Notes under the pieces: model-generated | Databases searched by the model: none | Told to the model about the DNA's origin: nothing | What the model saw: only the letters and a program-made list of their open reading frames with translations | Translations under genes and position numbers: made by a program | In this document: one piece after another, positions 1 to 6,984 of the stretch | Numbering within the stretch: the stretch's first letter is position 1 | Layout: each line of letters begins with the position of its first letter | Assembly: GCA_963643985.1 (NCBI GenBank) | Contig: CAVINP010000041.1 | Span: forward strand, 1-16,219 | DNA from: SFTH01 sp963643985 | GTDB lineage: Bacteria; Bacillota; Clostridia; Christensenellales; Aristaeellaceae | Direction: 5' to 3' | DNA: 16,219 nt

Positions 1-1
1 G

Positions 2-91
2 TACGAAGCGGATAGCGCAAAAGGCACGCTCAGATTCGCCGCCGAATTAATCAGGGGATCCCCGGTCACCGGGCACCGGTCACCGGCATAG
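2..91 (+). CDS. possible 3' end of an upstream gene (partial)
   Basis: The frame starting at base 2 stays open from the window edge to a TAG at 89-91. It reads as a plausible protein tail (YEADSAKGTLRFAAELIRG) before entering the heptad repeat at 62-89. I do not recognise the family. If the gene is real, its last codons lie inside the repeat array, which would have replaced the original terminus. A second frame closes at TAA 48-50, so the assignment is uncertain. Confidence 0.22.
   Translation, partial: YEADSAKGTLRFAAELIRGSPVTGHRSPA
62..89. repeat. heptad tandem array, four units
   Basis: Four consecutive 7-base units run from 62 to 89. The first and third are identical (CCGGTCA) and the second differs by one base (CCGGGCA). 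The array lies just upstream of the promoter at 99-126. It belongs to the heptad family found in other spacers of this window. Confidence 0.75.
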
Positions 92-98
92 CAAACGT

Positions 99-126
99 TT
101 GACAATGCCCCGAATTTGTGTATAAT
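99..126 (+). promoter_or_regulatory. sigma-A promoter for the DUF1385 gene
   Basis: A perfect -35 TTGACA (99-104) and a perfect -10 TATAAT (121-126) are separated by 16 bases. Transcription would start near 133. This rules out the in-frame GTG at 118, which overlaps the -10 box, and supports the ATG at 178. Confidence 0.85.
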
Positions 127-177
127 AAATCGTGGATGAATGTAAGCGGCGCAGAACTGCGCGGAAAGGATAAATCA

Positions 178-1104
178 ATGGCAAAAATGACCAGCATCGG
201 CGGTCAGGCGCTGATCGAGGGCGTCATGATGCGCGGCCCGAAGAAGACGGCGATGGCCGTGCGCAACACTTCGGGTGAGATTGTAGAGGAAATTTACGAC
301 ACCGTGGGGCAGAACAGGCCGAAGTTCTGCAAGCTGCCCTTCATTCGCGGCATATTCAATATGTATGATTCCCTGCGCTTCGGCTACAAGTGTCTGATGC
401 GCTCGGCGGAGCTGTCGGGCCTGGACGAGGAAGAGGACAAGAAAAAGGCGGGCAAGGAGCCGTCCGCGTGGGACAAACTCTTTGACAAGATGCTCATGCC
501 GCTGGCCACCGTGCTGGCCGTGGTGCTGGCGCTGGGGCTGTTTATGTATCTGCCCATGAAGCTCTGGCAGTGGATCACTTCCGGCAGCGCCGTGGCGGAC
601 AACTACACGCTGCGGGCCTGCTTTGAGGGCGTGCTGCGCATCGTCGTGTTCATCGCCTATGTGTGGCTGACCAGCCTGATGAAGGACATCCGCCGCACCT
701 ACATGTATCACGGCGCAGAGCACAAGACCATATTCTGCTACGAGGCGGACCTGCCGCTGACGGTCGAAAACGTGCGCATCCAGAAGCGCGAACATCCACG
801 CTGCGGCACATCGTTTCTGATGCTGGTGCTGATCGTGGGCATCGTGATTTCAATGTTTATACACATCAGTTTCCTGCCGCTGCGCATGCTGGTGAAGCTT
901 CTGACCTTCCCCGTGGTGGTCGGCGTGGGCTATGAGCTGATCAAGCTGGCGGGGCGCAAGAACAACGCCTTCACACGCATCATCTCCGCGCCCGGTCTGG
1001 CGCTGCAGCACCTGACCACGCGCGAGCCGGACGATGACATGATCGAGTGCGCCATCGCCGCCATGAAGCACGCCATCCCCGACGACGGCAGCGACAAGTG
1101 GTGA
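178..1104 (+). CDS. yqhQ: DUF1385 family membrane protein (YqhQ-like)
   Basis: This is a 308-residue protein of the DUF1385/YqhQ family, conserved in Firmicutes and without an established biochemical function. The N-terminus carries the family signature GGQALIEGVMMRGP (residues 8-21). HGAEHK follows at 178-183, and HPRCGTSF at 206-213, with His, Glu and Cys residues that look like a metal or catalytic site. Membrane segments are visible near 107-127, 150-168, 212-232 and 236-256, so the conserved His/Cys motifs sit next to the membrane. An acidic and lysine-rich linker lies at 83-95. I chose the ATG at 178 because GGAAAGGA lies upstream at a workable distance and because an earlier in-frame GTG overlaps the promoter. 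In other Firmicutes this family often neighbours prfA/prmC; those genes are not visible here. Confidence 0.9.
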   Translation: MAKMTSIGGQALIEGVMMRGPKKTAMAVRNTSGEIVEEIYDTVGQNRPKFCKLPFIRGIFNMYDSLRFGYKCLMRSAELSGLDEEEDKKKAGKEPSAWDKLFDKMLMPLATVLAVVLALGLFMYLPMKLWQWITSGSAVADNYTLRACFEGVLRIVVFIAYVWLTSLMKDIRRTYMYHGAEHKTIFCYEADLPLTVENVRIQKREHPRCGTSFLMLVLIVGIVISMFIHISFLPLRMLVKLLTFPVVVGVGYELIKLAGRKNNAFTRIISAPGLALQHLTTREPDDDMIECAIAAMKHAIPDDGSDKW

Positions 1105-1110
1105 GAGAGA

Positions 1111-1162
1111 TACCGGTTGAATGGTTCGGGTTACCGTACATCATCACACCATTTAACCGGTA
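1111..1162. repeat. imperfect inverted repeat, 14 of 15 pairs, 22-base loop
   Basis: The 15 bases at 1111-1125 (TACCGGTTGAATGGT) are the reverse complement of 1148-1162 apart from one mismatch. The structure sits between the DUF1385 stop and the next start. It has no U-tract, so it is not a classical intrinsic terminator. It could form a hairpin in the intercistronic RNA, and both arms are made of heptad units. Confidence 0.7.
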
Positions 1163-1182
1163 ACCCCTATCCGTCAACCGCG
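1115..1182. repeat. heptad arrays in both arms of the inverted repeat
   Basis: Three units with 7-base phase lie at 1115-1135, beginning GGTTGAA. Four reverse-oriented units lie at 1155-1182, beginning AACCGGT. The two sets face each other and produce the inverted repeat at 1111-1162. The second set ends just before the ribosome binding site of the LtaS-like gene. Confidence 0.55.
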
Positions 1183-1196
1183 GAGGACATTTCCCC

Positions 1197-3248
1197 ATGA
1201 AAGAGAAAAAAACCAAAACCAAGCCCCGCCGCATACGCTACGAGCATTCCACGCCGCTACGCAGGCTTGCGGAGCTGATGATCACGGCCCTCATCGTAAC
1301 GCTCATCGTTGAGGGCTTCAATCAGTCTACCGTGCCGCGCATGATCAGCTATCTGACGCACCGCACGGCGTTTTTCCTGTTGAACTACCTCGTGATGCTG
1401 ACGGTGCTGTCGGTGGTGAACATCTTCAAGCGCCGCCGCGCACTGCTGGTTACGCTCAGCGCGATCTGGATCATTCTGGGTTTTGCCAACTATATGGTCT
1501 GCCACAACCGCACGCTGCCGCTCATCGGCGCGGATCTGATCCTCGCCAAGGGCACGGTGGAGCTGGTGACGGTGTATTTCACCTGGCCGCAGATCATCTG
1601 CGGCTTTCTGGCGGCGCTGGCGCTGGTCATCGGCCTGATACGCCTCTTCTCCTGCCTGCCGCGGCGCAGGAAGGTCAACTATGCCACCTCCGTGGGTCTG
1701 ACCGCGGGGCTTATTCTGCTGACGCTATGCATCAACATGCTCTGCATCAAGGCCGGTGCGCTGCCGGATCACTATTCCGAGCGCGTGGTCAACTACCGCG
1801 AGTGCGGCTTTACCACCTGCTTCGTGTTCAGTTTCGGCGAGCAGGGCATCGATGAGCCGGACGAGTATTCGCAGGAGACGGTCGATGAAATACTGGAAGA
1901 GATCGACGAGAGCGAGGATACGCAGACGACGCAGGCCGCCGAGACGCGCTTTGACGAGAGCGACAATCTGGACCGCCCGAACATCATCTTTTTGCAGCTG
2001 GAGTCGTTCTTTGATGTCGACACCGTCGTGGGCGCGGAGTTCAGCCGTGATCCCACACCGAACTATCACGCGCTGCTTGAGAATTGGCCCAACGGCACGC
2101 TCTACGTGCCCACCATCGGCGGCGGCACGGCGAACGTGGAGTTTGAGGTCATGTCGGGCATGAACATGGACTTCTTCGGCGCGGGCGAGACGCCCTACAA
2201 CACCATCATGCAGGAGGTCACCTGCGAGACGCTGCCCTACATACTGCGCGACTACGGCTATTCCTCCACCGCACTGCACAACAACACGGCCGTGTTCTTC
2301 TCGCGCAACGAGGTCTATGCCGATCTGGGCTTTGACCGCTTCGATGCGCTGGAATACATGCTCAACCCCCAGTACACGAAGGTCGGCTGGTCGCGCGACA
2401 TCATCCTCAAGGACGAGATACTGACCGCGCTCGAGTCCACCGACAGCCGCGACCTGCTGCTGACGATCACCGTGGAGTCGCACGGCAAGTACGGCGACAC
2501 CTACGAGTACAAGCGCGGCGACATCGAGACGCTCTCACTGCCGGAGGATGCGTACCTTGCGCCCTTCCAGAACTACGTCAACACCGTCAGCGACGTGGAC
2601 GACTTCATACTGCAGCTCACCGAGGCCCTCGAAAGCTACGACGAGCCGGTCGTGCTGGTGCTCTACGGCGACCACCTGCCCGGCCTGGGGCTGACGACGG
2701 ACATGCTTGAAAGCGGCGACTTCTACGCGGGCCGCTACATCATCTGGAACAACTACGGCGCGGACTTTGATGCCCCCGACATGGAGGCCTATCGCCTGGG
2801 CGCGGAGCTGACGCGTCAGCTGGGCATGTCCGGCGGCGTGCTCAACAAGTTCCACCAGAGCTATGACCCCGGCGAAAAGGGCGATGAGTATCTGGAAAAG
2901 CTGCGCCTGCTGGAGTACGACATGCTCTACGGCGATCAGGGCGCCTACGGCGAGAGCGGCACGTATCAGCCGACCGATCTGCAACTGGGGCTGATCCCCG
3001 TGACGGCCGAGAGCGCGGAGCTGGAATACGGCCGCCTGCTGGTGACGGGTACGCGCTTTACGCAGTTCAGCACGATCATCTCCGGCGATGAAAAGCTCGA
3101 TACGGTCTACATCGACAACGAGCACATCGCTGCCAAGCTCTCAAGCGAACAGCAGGAAAAGCTCGGCGGCCGCGTCTGCGTGGCGCAGGTCACGAGCGAG
3201 GGCGAGGAGCTGAGCCGGACAGAGGAAATCGTGGTCCGGAAAAACTGA
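1197..3248 (+). CDS. LtaS-family phosphoglycerol transferase / sulfatase-fold membrane enzyme
   Basis: This 683-residue protein belongs to the lipoteichoic acid synthase family. These enzymes transfer glycerol phosphate or a related group to an envelope polymer or glycolipid outside the membrane. About five membrane segments lie between residues 25 and 185, followed by an acidic linker (215-255). The extracellular alkaline-phosphatase-like domain then begins at PNIIFLQLES (261-270), where E269 is a likely metal ligand. The probable nucleophile is T311 in GGGTANVEFEVMSG (308-321). Further metal-site motifs are VESHGKY (426-432) and YGDH (490-493). Residues about 590-683 form an extra beta-rich region resembling an IPT/TIG-type domain; this is inferred from pattern only. 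The ATG at 1197 follows GGAGGA. Substrate specificity cannot be read, so ltaS is not assigned. Confidence 0.88.
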   Translation: MKEKKTKTKPRRIRYEHSTPLRRLAELMITALIVTLIVEGFNQSTVPRMISYLTHRTAFFLLNYLVMLTVLSVVNIFKRRRALLVTLSAIWIILGFANYMVCHNRTLPLIGADLILAKGTVELVTVYFTWPQIICGFLAALALVIGLIRLFSCLPRRRKVNYATSVGLTAGLILLTLCINMLCIKAGALPDHYSERVVNYRECGFTTCFVFSFGEQGIDEPDEYSQETVDEILEEIDESEDTQTTQAAETRFDESDNLDRPNIIFLQLESFFDVDTVVGAEFSRDPTPNYHALLENWPNGTLYVPTIGGGTANVEFEVMSGMNMDFFGAGETPYNTIMQEVTCETLPYILRDYGYSSTALHNNTAVFFSRNEVYADLGFDRFDALEYMLNPQYTKVGWSRDIILKDEILTALESTDSRDLLLTITVESHGKYGDTYEYKRGDIETLSLPEDAYLAPFQNYVNTVSDVDDFILQLTEALESYDEPVVLVLYGDHLPGLGLTTDMLESGDFYAGRYIIWNNYGADFDAPDMEAYRLGAELTRQLGMSGGVLNKFHQSYDPGEKGDEYLEKLRLLEYDMLYGDQGAYGESGTYQPTDLQLGLIPVTAESAELEYGRLLVTGTRFTQFSTIISGDEKLDTVYIDNEHIAAKLSSEQQEKLGGRVCVAQVTSEGEELSRTEEIVVRKN

Positions 3249-3260
3249 ATGATATTACAG

Positions 3261-3289
3261 GAGAGCGGCACGGGTGCCGCTCTCTTTTT
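3261..3289 (+). terminator. intrinsic terminator after the LtaS-like gene
   Basis: A perfect 10-base stem (3261-3270 with 3275-3284), loop CGGG, is followed by TTTTT. It lies 12 bases past the stop and immediately before the convergent minus-strand gene that ends at 3292. Confidence 0.88.
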
Positions 3290-3291
3290 GC

Positions 3292-3828
3292 CTATGGAAA
3301 ACGAATGTGTGGACTTTGCTCTGCCAAACGCAGCACGCGCGGGCGGTTGTAGCGCTGCATGATCACAAACAGCATGTCAAACAGCGCCGACAGTACGGAA
3401 GTGATGATGAACACGGGATACGCGCCGAAGTACCTGCCTGCCGCGATCGGCAGAAAGCTCAGGGGGATGATCGTCTCATGCACCAGCTCGGCCTGACACA
3501 TGGCCTGCGCGATCTCGCTCCACGTGTGTATTTTCGGATCAAACAACGATGCATCGTAGCTCGGCATGTGCTTTTTCCACTTTCTCACGCCGATTTTCTC
3601 ATAGAACGCCGCCTCGCGCCTGCCGACCCTGTACCACCGCTTCGAGCAGTCCGCCCTGTTTTTCATGGCTTTGTTGTACGCAAGCCCCACCAGCAAGCGC
3701 ATGAGCAGGTGATACGCAATCGTGCCGCAGGTGATGGCCACAGGCAGCAATACGGCATACTTCGTGTATGCATAGCCCAGACCCGTCAGCAGCGCGGCGA
3801 TCAGCGACAACAGTGCGGCCGTCTTCAT
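3292..3828 (-). CDS. CrtO-like (glycosyl-diaponeurosporenoate acyltransferase family) membrane protein
   Basis: This 178-residue membrane protein matches from memory the conserved pattern of the staphylococcal CrtO family, which acylates the sugar of staphyloxanthin. The shared motifs are an F-Y...VRKWKKHMP segment (75-89), AELVH (113-117) and the C-terminal QRYNRPR (158-164). In S. aureus CrtO these read WFYVRKWKHK, AELIH and VQRYNRPRL. Hydrophobic helices are visible near 4-20, 25-48, 119-130 and 136-157. No carotenoid genes are present here, so the acceptor is probably another glycolipid or isoprenoid-linked envelope lipid; that is inference. The start ATG overlaps the stop of the upstream diguanylate cyclase gene by four bases (ATGA), which suggests translational coupling. 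Confidence 0.72.
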   Translation of the reverse strand: MKTAALLSLIAALLTGLGYAYTKYAVLLPVAITCGTIAYHLLMRLLVGLAYNKAMKNRADCSKRWYRVGRREAAFYEKIGVRKWKKHMPSYDASLFDPKIHTWSEIAQAMCQAELVHETIIPLSFLPIAAGRYFGAYPVFIITSVLSALFDMLFVIMQRYNRPRVLRLAEQSPHIRFP

Positions 3829-4985
3829 CTGCCGGCCTTCCTTTCAGCCTTGACGCGGTACATCTCCTCGTCGGCTGCATCGAGGAATTCTTTCCATCTG
3901 CCCATGTCCGGCGAATAGCGCACCAGGCCGATGGATACCGTCAGCCTGTAGGGCAGTTCCTGCGCCGCGAGGAAAGCGTTGATGCCGTCTGTGAGCTGCG
4001 AACAGTCTTCCTCGGGGAGACAGCGGTGCAGCATGACGAACTCATCGCCGCCGCTGCGGCAGATGAAGTCTTCCTTGACGGAGTTCTGCTTGAGCGCCTC
4101 CGCGATCGTCTGAAGTGCTCTGTCGCCCTCGATGTGGCCGAACTTGTCGTTGATGGTCTTGAAATTGTCCGCATCGATGACCAGCATGTATAATTTGCTC
4201 TTCGCGCCCGGTTTTTCAATGGCCGCTTCGATCTTCTGGTCAAGCATGCGGCGATTGTTCAGACCCGTCAGCGGATCGGTGAGCACCTGCTGCTCCTGCA
4301 GGGAAATGTAGACGTTGAGCAGGCCCACGACCGTGCCGATGAAGAGCACGGGCATATTTTGCAGACAGACCTGCGCGATGCCCGCGCAGATCGGCGCGAT
4401 GACGAAGGATGCCACGGAGTTGGCCTTCTGCCGTGCCTGCAGCGTTTTAGCTCGGCGGGCATAAATGAAGGCGTGAATTACCGATATCAATATGTAGCCC
4501 ATGGAGAAGGCCACCTGCAGCGCGTAGCCCGCGCCGCGGGTGAACTCGCCCTGCGGGGAGACGTAGAACATGAAGCCCGTGCGCTCCGTCGTGAGCACGA
4601 GCAGCGTGATCACGGTGACGGGCGAGGACACCAGCAGCATCTGCCTTTGACTGCGGATCACGTAGTTGCCCAGCACGGCTTCGGAGAAGAGCAGCCAGGT
4701 CATGCCCAGTACCACCATGGCGATCACGTTCAGGCCGTTGAATATATAGCTGAGCACGATGCCGGTCGTCGGGAAGATCTCCGTCAGCGGCATAAAGTTG
4801 TTGTTGAATATCCAAACAAGGTCGCTCGCGACCAGTATGACGTTGCTCAGCAGCACCTTCTGAAAATAACGCTTGTGGCTGCTGATGAAGTTGGACGTAT
4901 GCGCCTTGATGGCCAGCGAAACCAGCAGAATCATGCACAGTACATCAATCTCCGCATAATATTTTGCGACCGGGTTGATAGCCAT
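3825..4985 (-). CDS. membrane-bound diguanylate cyclase (GGDEF domain)
   Basis: This 386-residue protein has about seven hydrophobic helices in residues 15-228, followed by a GGDEF domain that makes cyclic-di-GMP from two GTP. The domain starts at DPLTGLNNR (237-245). It has the metal-binding aspartate D271 in VIDADNFKTIND and an intact SGGDEF active site (311-316), so it is predicted active. The allosteric I-site, normally RxxD five residues before GGDEF, reads VKED (303-306). The key arginine is missing, so product inhibition may be weak or absent. The N-terminal membrane region does not match a sensor family I can name. The ATG at 4985 follows AAGGAG, and a sigma-A-like promoter lies at 5035-5063. 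The gene is coupled to the downstream CrtO-like gene by an ATGA overlap. Confidence 0.9.
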   Translation of the reverse strand: MAINPVAKYYAEIDVLCMILLVSLAIKAHTSNFISSHKRYFQKVLLSNVILVASDLVWIFNNNFMPLTEIFPTTGIVLSYIFNGLNVIAMVVLGMTWLLFSEAVLGNYVIRSQRQMLLVSSPVTVITLLVLTTERTGFMFYVSPQGEFTRGAGYALQVAFSMGYILISVIHAFIYARRAKTLQARQKANSVASFVIAPICAGIAQVCLQNMPVLFIGTVVGLLNVYISLQEQQVLTDPLTGLNNRRMLDQKIEAAIEKPGAKSKLYMLVIDADNFKTINDKFGHIEGDRALQTIAEALKQNSVKEDFICRSGGDEFVMLHRCLPEEDCSQLTDGINAFLAAQELPYRLTVSIGLVRYSPDMGRWKEFLDAADEEMYRVKAERKAGR

Positions 4986-5034
4986 ACGTCAAGTCTCCTT
5001 CATGCTTACACAGGTGTTTTTCTCTGATACTTAC

Positions 5035-5063
5035 ATATTACATCAAAATGCATTACTTGTCAA
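5035..5063 (-). promoter_or_regulatory. sigma-A promoter for the diguanylate cyclase operon
   Basis: On the minus strand, TTGACA (5063-5058), a 17-base spacer and TAATAT (5040-5035) precede the start at 4985 by about 50 bases. The -35 is perfect and the -10 matches four of six. Confidence 0.7.
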
Positions 5064-5123
5064 TAGGATGTGATTTAAAAATATTACCTGTGGCTAAAAT
5101 TTAATTACAGAGCGCAGGGGAAC

Positions 5124-5148
5124 GGGTAGTGGGTAGTGGTCAGGTGGA
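5124..5148. repeat. heptad array (AGTGGNN type)
   Basis: Units with 7-base phase include two identical GGGTAGT copies (5124-5137) followed by degenerate units to 5148. The array is in the 329-base spacer 4986-5314. That spacer also holds the arrays at 5161-5202 and 5231-5251, a minus-strand promoter at its left end and a terminator at its right end. I see no gene in it. Confidence 0.6.
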
Positions 5149-5160
5149 GTGCCGGGAGAC

Positions 5161-5202
5161 GGTTGCCGGATATCAGTTACCGGTTACCGGTTCAATGGTG
5201 AA
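5161..5202. repeat. heptad array, six units (GGTTACC type)
   Basis: Six consecutive 7-base steps hold phase over 42 bases. The best unit is GGTTACC at 5182-5188. The tail (GGTTCAA TGGTGAA, 5189-5202) resembles the arm of the inverted repeat at 1111-1125. Confidence 0.75.
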
Positions 5203-5230
5203 CGGGGACATCCTTTCAGCTAACTGTCAA

Positions 5231-5251
5231 TCCCTGGTCCCTGATCCCTAA
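5231..5251. repeat. heptad array, three units (TCCCTNN type)
   Basis: Three units share TCCCT and vary in the last two bases (5231-5237, 5238-5244, 5245-5251). The reverse complement is AGGGA-type, the same class as at 8848-8875 and 10870-10890. Confidence 0.75.
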
Positions 5252-5265
5252 CGTCCGTTGCGCAA

Positions 5266-5304
5266 CGCAAAACCCCCGCTCCGAGACGGAGCGGGGGTTT
5301 TGCG
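5266..5304 (-). terminator. strong hairpin terminator of the SH3 protein gene
   Basis: A perfect 18-base-pair stem (5266-5283 with 5287-5304) closes a 3-base loop. It lies 10 bases beyond the minus-strand stop at 5315. Read on the minus strand the right arm ends in a run of four T inside the stem, typical of an A/U-flanked intrinsic terminator. Confidence 0.85.
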
Positions 5305-5314
5305 AAAAGCTGCG

Positions 5315-5800
5315 TCAGAAGGCCTTCTTGAGGTAGCTCTTGTAGACGTAGGCGTTCTTGCCGGACATCGTCTTGATGTAGGCCCAGTTGCCGTAGGTCT
5401 TGTAGACGACCACATACTGGCCTTCGCCCAACGTGCCGTTCTTCCTGAGGGAAGAGCCGGATCTCCTGTACAGCTGCGTCTTGGCGCGGGTGATATAGAT
5501 CGAACTCTTCTTGAGCACGCCGTAGGAGCTCAGATAGCCCTTGTAGATATAGCCCGTCTTGCCTGAGCGGGTGACGACCTTGCACATGTTGCCGCCGCTC
5601 TTGGAAGAGCCCCAGTAGAGCACCTTCGTGCCCTTGGACAGCTCGGTGATGACCGTGCCGTCACTGTCGCGCAGGCGCGCACCTGCGGTGTTGACGCGCA
5701 GTATGTACACCTTGCTTGCAGCCAGGGCCGACAGAGGCGCCAGCAGCATGCTCAGCACCAGCAGAACACAGACAAACGGCTTTATGATCTTACGCTTCAT
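5315..5800 (-). CDS. secreted protein with two bacterial SH3 domains
   Basis: This 161-residue protein has a signal peptide: basic start MKRK, hydrophobic core at about 9-24, and a likely signal peptidase I site after ALA (25-27). The mature part is two SH3-like repeats (about 31-90 and 101-158). Each contains the hallmark pattern of a polar turn, a G-xx-V strand and a closing Y-I/V-Y-K-x-Y-L motif (84-90 and 151-157). Such domains usually bind peptidoglycan or wall peptides. No catalytic domain follows, so it may be a wall-binding or adaptor protein. It is lysine- and tyrosine-rich and probably basic. The ATG at 5800 follows AAGGAG. It appears monocistronic, with its own promoter candidate and terminator. 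Confidence 0.85.
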   Translation of the reverse strand: MKRKIIKPFVCVLLVLSMLLAPLSALAASKVYILRVNTAGARLRDSDGTVITELSKGTKVLYWGSSKSGGNMCKVVTRSGKTGYIYKGYLSSYGVLKKSSIYITRAKTQLYRRSGSSLRKNGTLGEGQYVVVYKTYGNWAYIKTMSGKNAYVYKSYLKKAF

Positions 5801-5877
5801 TCTTTAAAACACTCCTTGGTCATGCGGAGGCGTTTTGCCGCGCCCCGGAGATGTCGATCATGACAACTATTTTCTGT

Positions 5878-5906
5878 ATCATATCATATTCAGAACCAAA
5901 ACGCAA
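5878..5906 (-). promoter_or_regulatory. candidate promoter for the SH3 protein gene
   Basis: On the minus strand TATGAT (5883-5878) lies 17 bases from TTGCGT (5906-5901). The -10 is good but the -35 is weak. A GTGACA slightly upstream is an alternative -35 with a shifted -10. Confidence 0.4.
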
Positions 5907-6002
5907 GTGTCACGGCATAATTTTGCATATTTTTCATCACAAAGCAAGGCGGTGATCAGTTGAACGGCTTGGCTTGCCGCTCACACAACACTATTTCACC
6001 AA

Positions 6003-6023
6003 CCCCTATTCCCTCTCCCCGGC
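6003..6023. repeat. heptad array after the second GTPase gene
   Basis: Units CCCCTAT and TCCCTCT with a degenerate third unit lie directly beyond the minus-strand stop at 6025. No hairpin terminator is visible here. A short related stretch, GGTGATC AGTTGAA, lies at 5951-5964. Confidence 0.5.
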
Positions 6024-6024
6024 C

Positions 6025-6969
6025 TCAGTTCGTGAAGTACACCAGTTCCTCTTCGGGGGCGGTGGCCGGCTCGATCTTCTCCTCGATGAGTATCAGCGCA
6101 TCGCGGCCGTGCAGCGGGCTGAAGGAAGCCTCGGCCTTCGCGGTCAGGTAGATCCAGTCGTTCGCGCCGGGCATCTTCCTGTCGTAGCGGCAGAGGAAGC
6201 CTATGCCGCCGATGTCGTTGACGCAGCAGGTCATGGCGTGGCGGCCGAAGACGAAGCAGTGCTTGGGCATATCCTTCATGCGGAAGGCGCGGCCGCGGGC
6301 ATGGATCGACTTGCCGTCGTAGCGCTCGGGGTGCTCCAGCGCATCCAGATAGAATATGCCGAAATCCTTGTCGCCGATCTCGATGGGGCTTTGACTGACA
6401 TCGTAGGGCAGGTCCTCGTCGGACACGCCGTCGTCCATGGTGCCGTCGGGATGCTCAAAGAATATGCGGGCGGTGTTGTTCATGGCCAGCGCGGCGCGGC
6501 GCCACTTGCTCTTGGGCGTATCGTCCGTGCAGCGGTTGAAGAGGATCAGGTCACCCTCCTGTATGCCGTCGGCCATGTACTGGCGCATGTTCTTGAGGTA
6601 CACCTCAAAGGTGGTCGCGTCGATCAGCGTGATGATCTGCGCCAGCTCCCAGTTGTCGGGCTTCCCGGCGGAATAGAGCGTATTGAGCAGCCATGTCGCG
6701 TTGTACTCGATGATCACGCGCTCGGGCCGGTATTCCTTGTCCAGCTCGATCAGCTTGTCGCCGGCCATGTCATCGGGGGAGTTCAGGGTCACCATCACGG
6801 TGTTGCTCTTTTTCAGCATCGCCGGATCGTATTCCTCTTCGCCCTCCTCGCAGACCAGCAGCAGCGTGCGCTCGCCCTCGGAAAAGCCGTCGTCGGTGAG
6901 CATGTCGCAGATGAACTTCGTCTTGCCGCTCTCCAGAAAGCCGGTTACGATATAAACTCCAGCATCCAT
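6025..6969 (-). CDS. degenerate COG0523 (CobW/G3E) GTPase with DUF1980/TIGR03943-like C-terminus
   Basis: The first half of this 314-residue protein is a G3E GTPase with P-loop GFLESGKT (10-17), related to GFLGAGKT of its neighbour. It lacks the CxCC metal motif of the family, and the usual EPSG is replaced by EYNATW (88-93). The putative base-recognition loop is FNRCTDD (144-150). The C-terminal part (about 200-314) contains FVFGRHAMTCCVNDIGG (239-255) and ends in a hydrophobic segment and VYF. This resembles the cysteine motif and tail of TIGR03943/DUF1980 (YcgQ-type) proteins, usually partners of YcgR-type permeases. The fusion is inferred from motif memory. The gene follows the canonical GTPase after 15 bases, with AAGGAG before its ATG, so the two are almost certainly cotranscribed and may act together in metal handling. 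Confidence 0.78.
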   Translation of the reverse strand: MDAGVYIVTGFLESGKTKFICDMLTDDGFSEGERTLLLVCEEGEEEYDPAMLKKSNTVMVTLNSPDDMAGDKLIELDKEYRPERVIIEYNATWLLNTLYSAGKPDNWELAQIITLIDATTFEVYLKNMRQYMADGIQEGDLILFNRCTDDTPKSKWRRAALAMNNTARIFFEHPDGTMDDGVSDEDLPYDVSQSPIEIGDKDFGIFYLDALEHPERYDGKSIHARGRAFRMKDMPKHCFVFGRHAMTCCVNDIGGIGFLCRYDRKMPGANDWIYLTAKAEASFSPLHGRDALILIEEKIEPATAPEEELVYFTN

Positions 6970-6984
6970 AGTTATCGGTGCTCC

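Noticed and set aside
1725..2483. 252-residue minus-strand open frame inside the LtaS-like gene
   Set aside because: Antisense shadow. The sense frame shows sulfatase active-site motifs throughout.
5124..5251. CRISPR array
   Set aside because: The repeats are 7 bases long, contiguous and without spacers of 25-40 bases. No cas genes are present.
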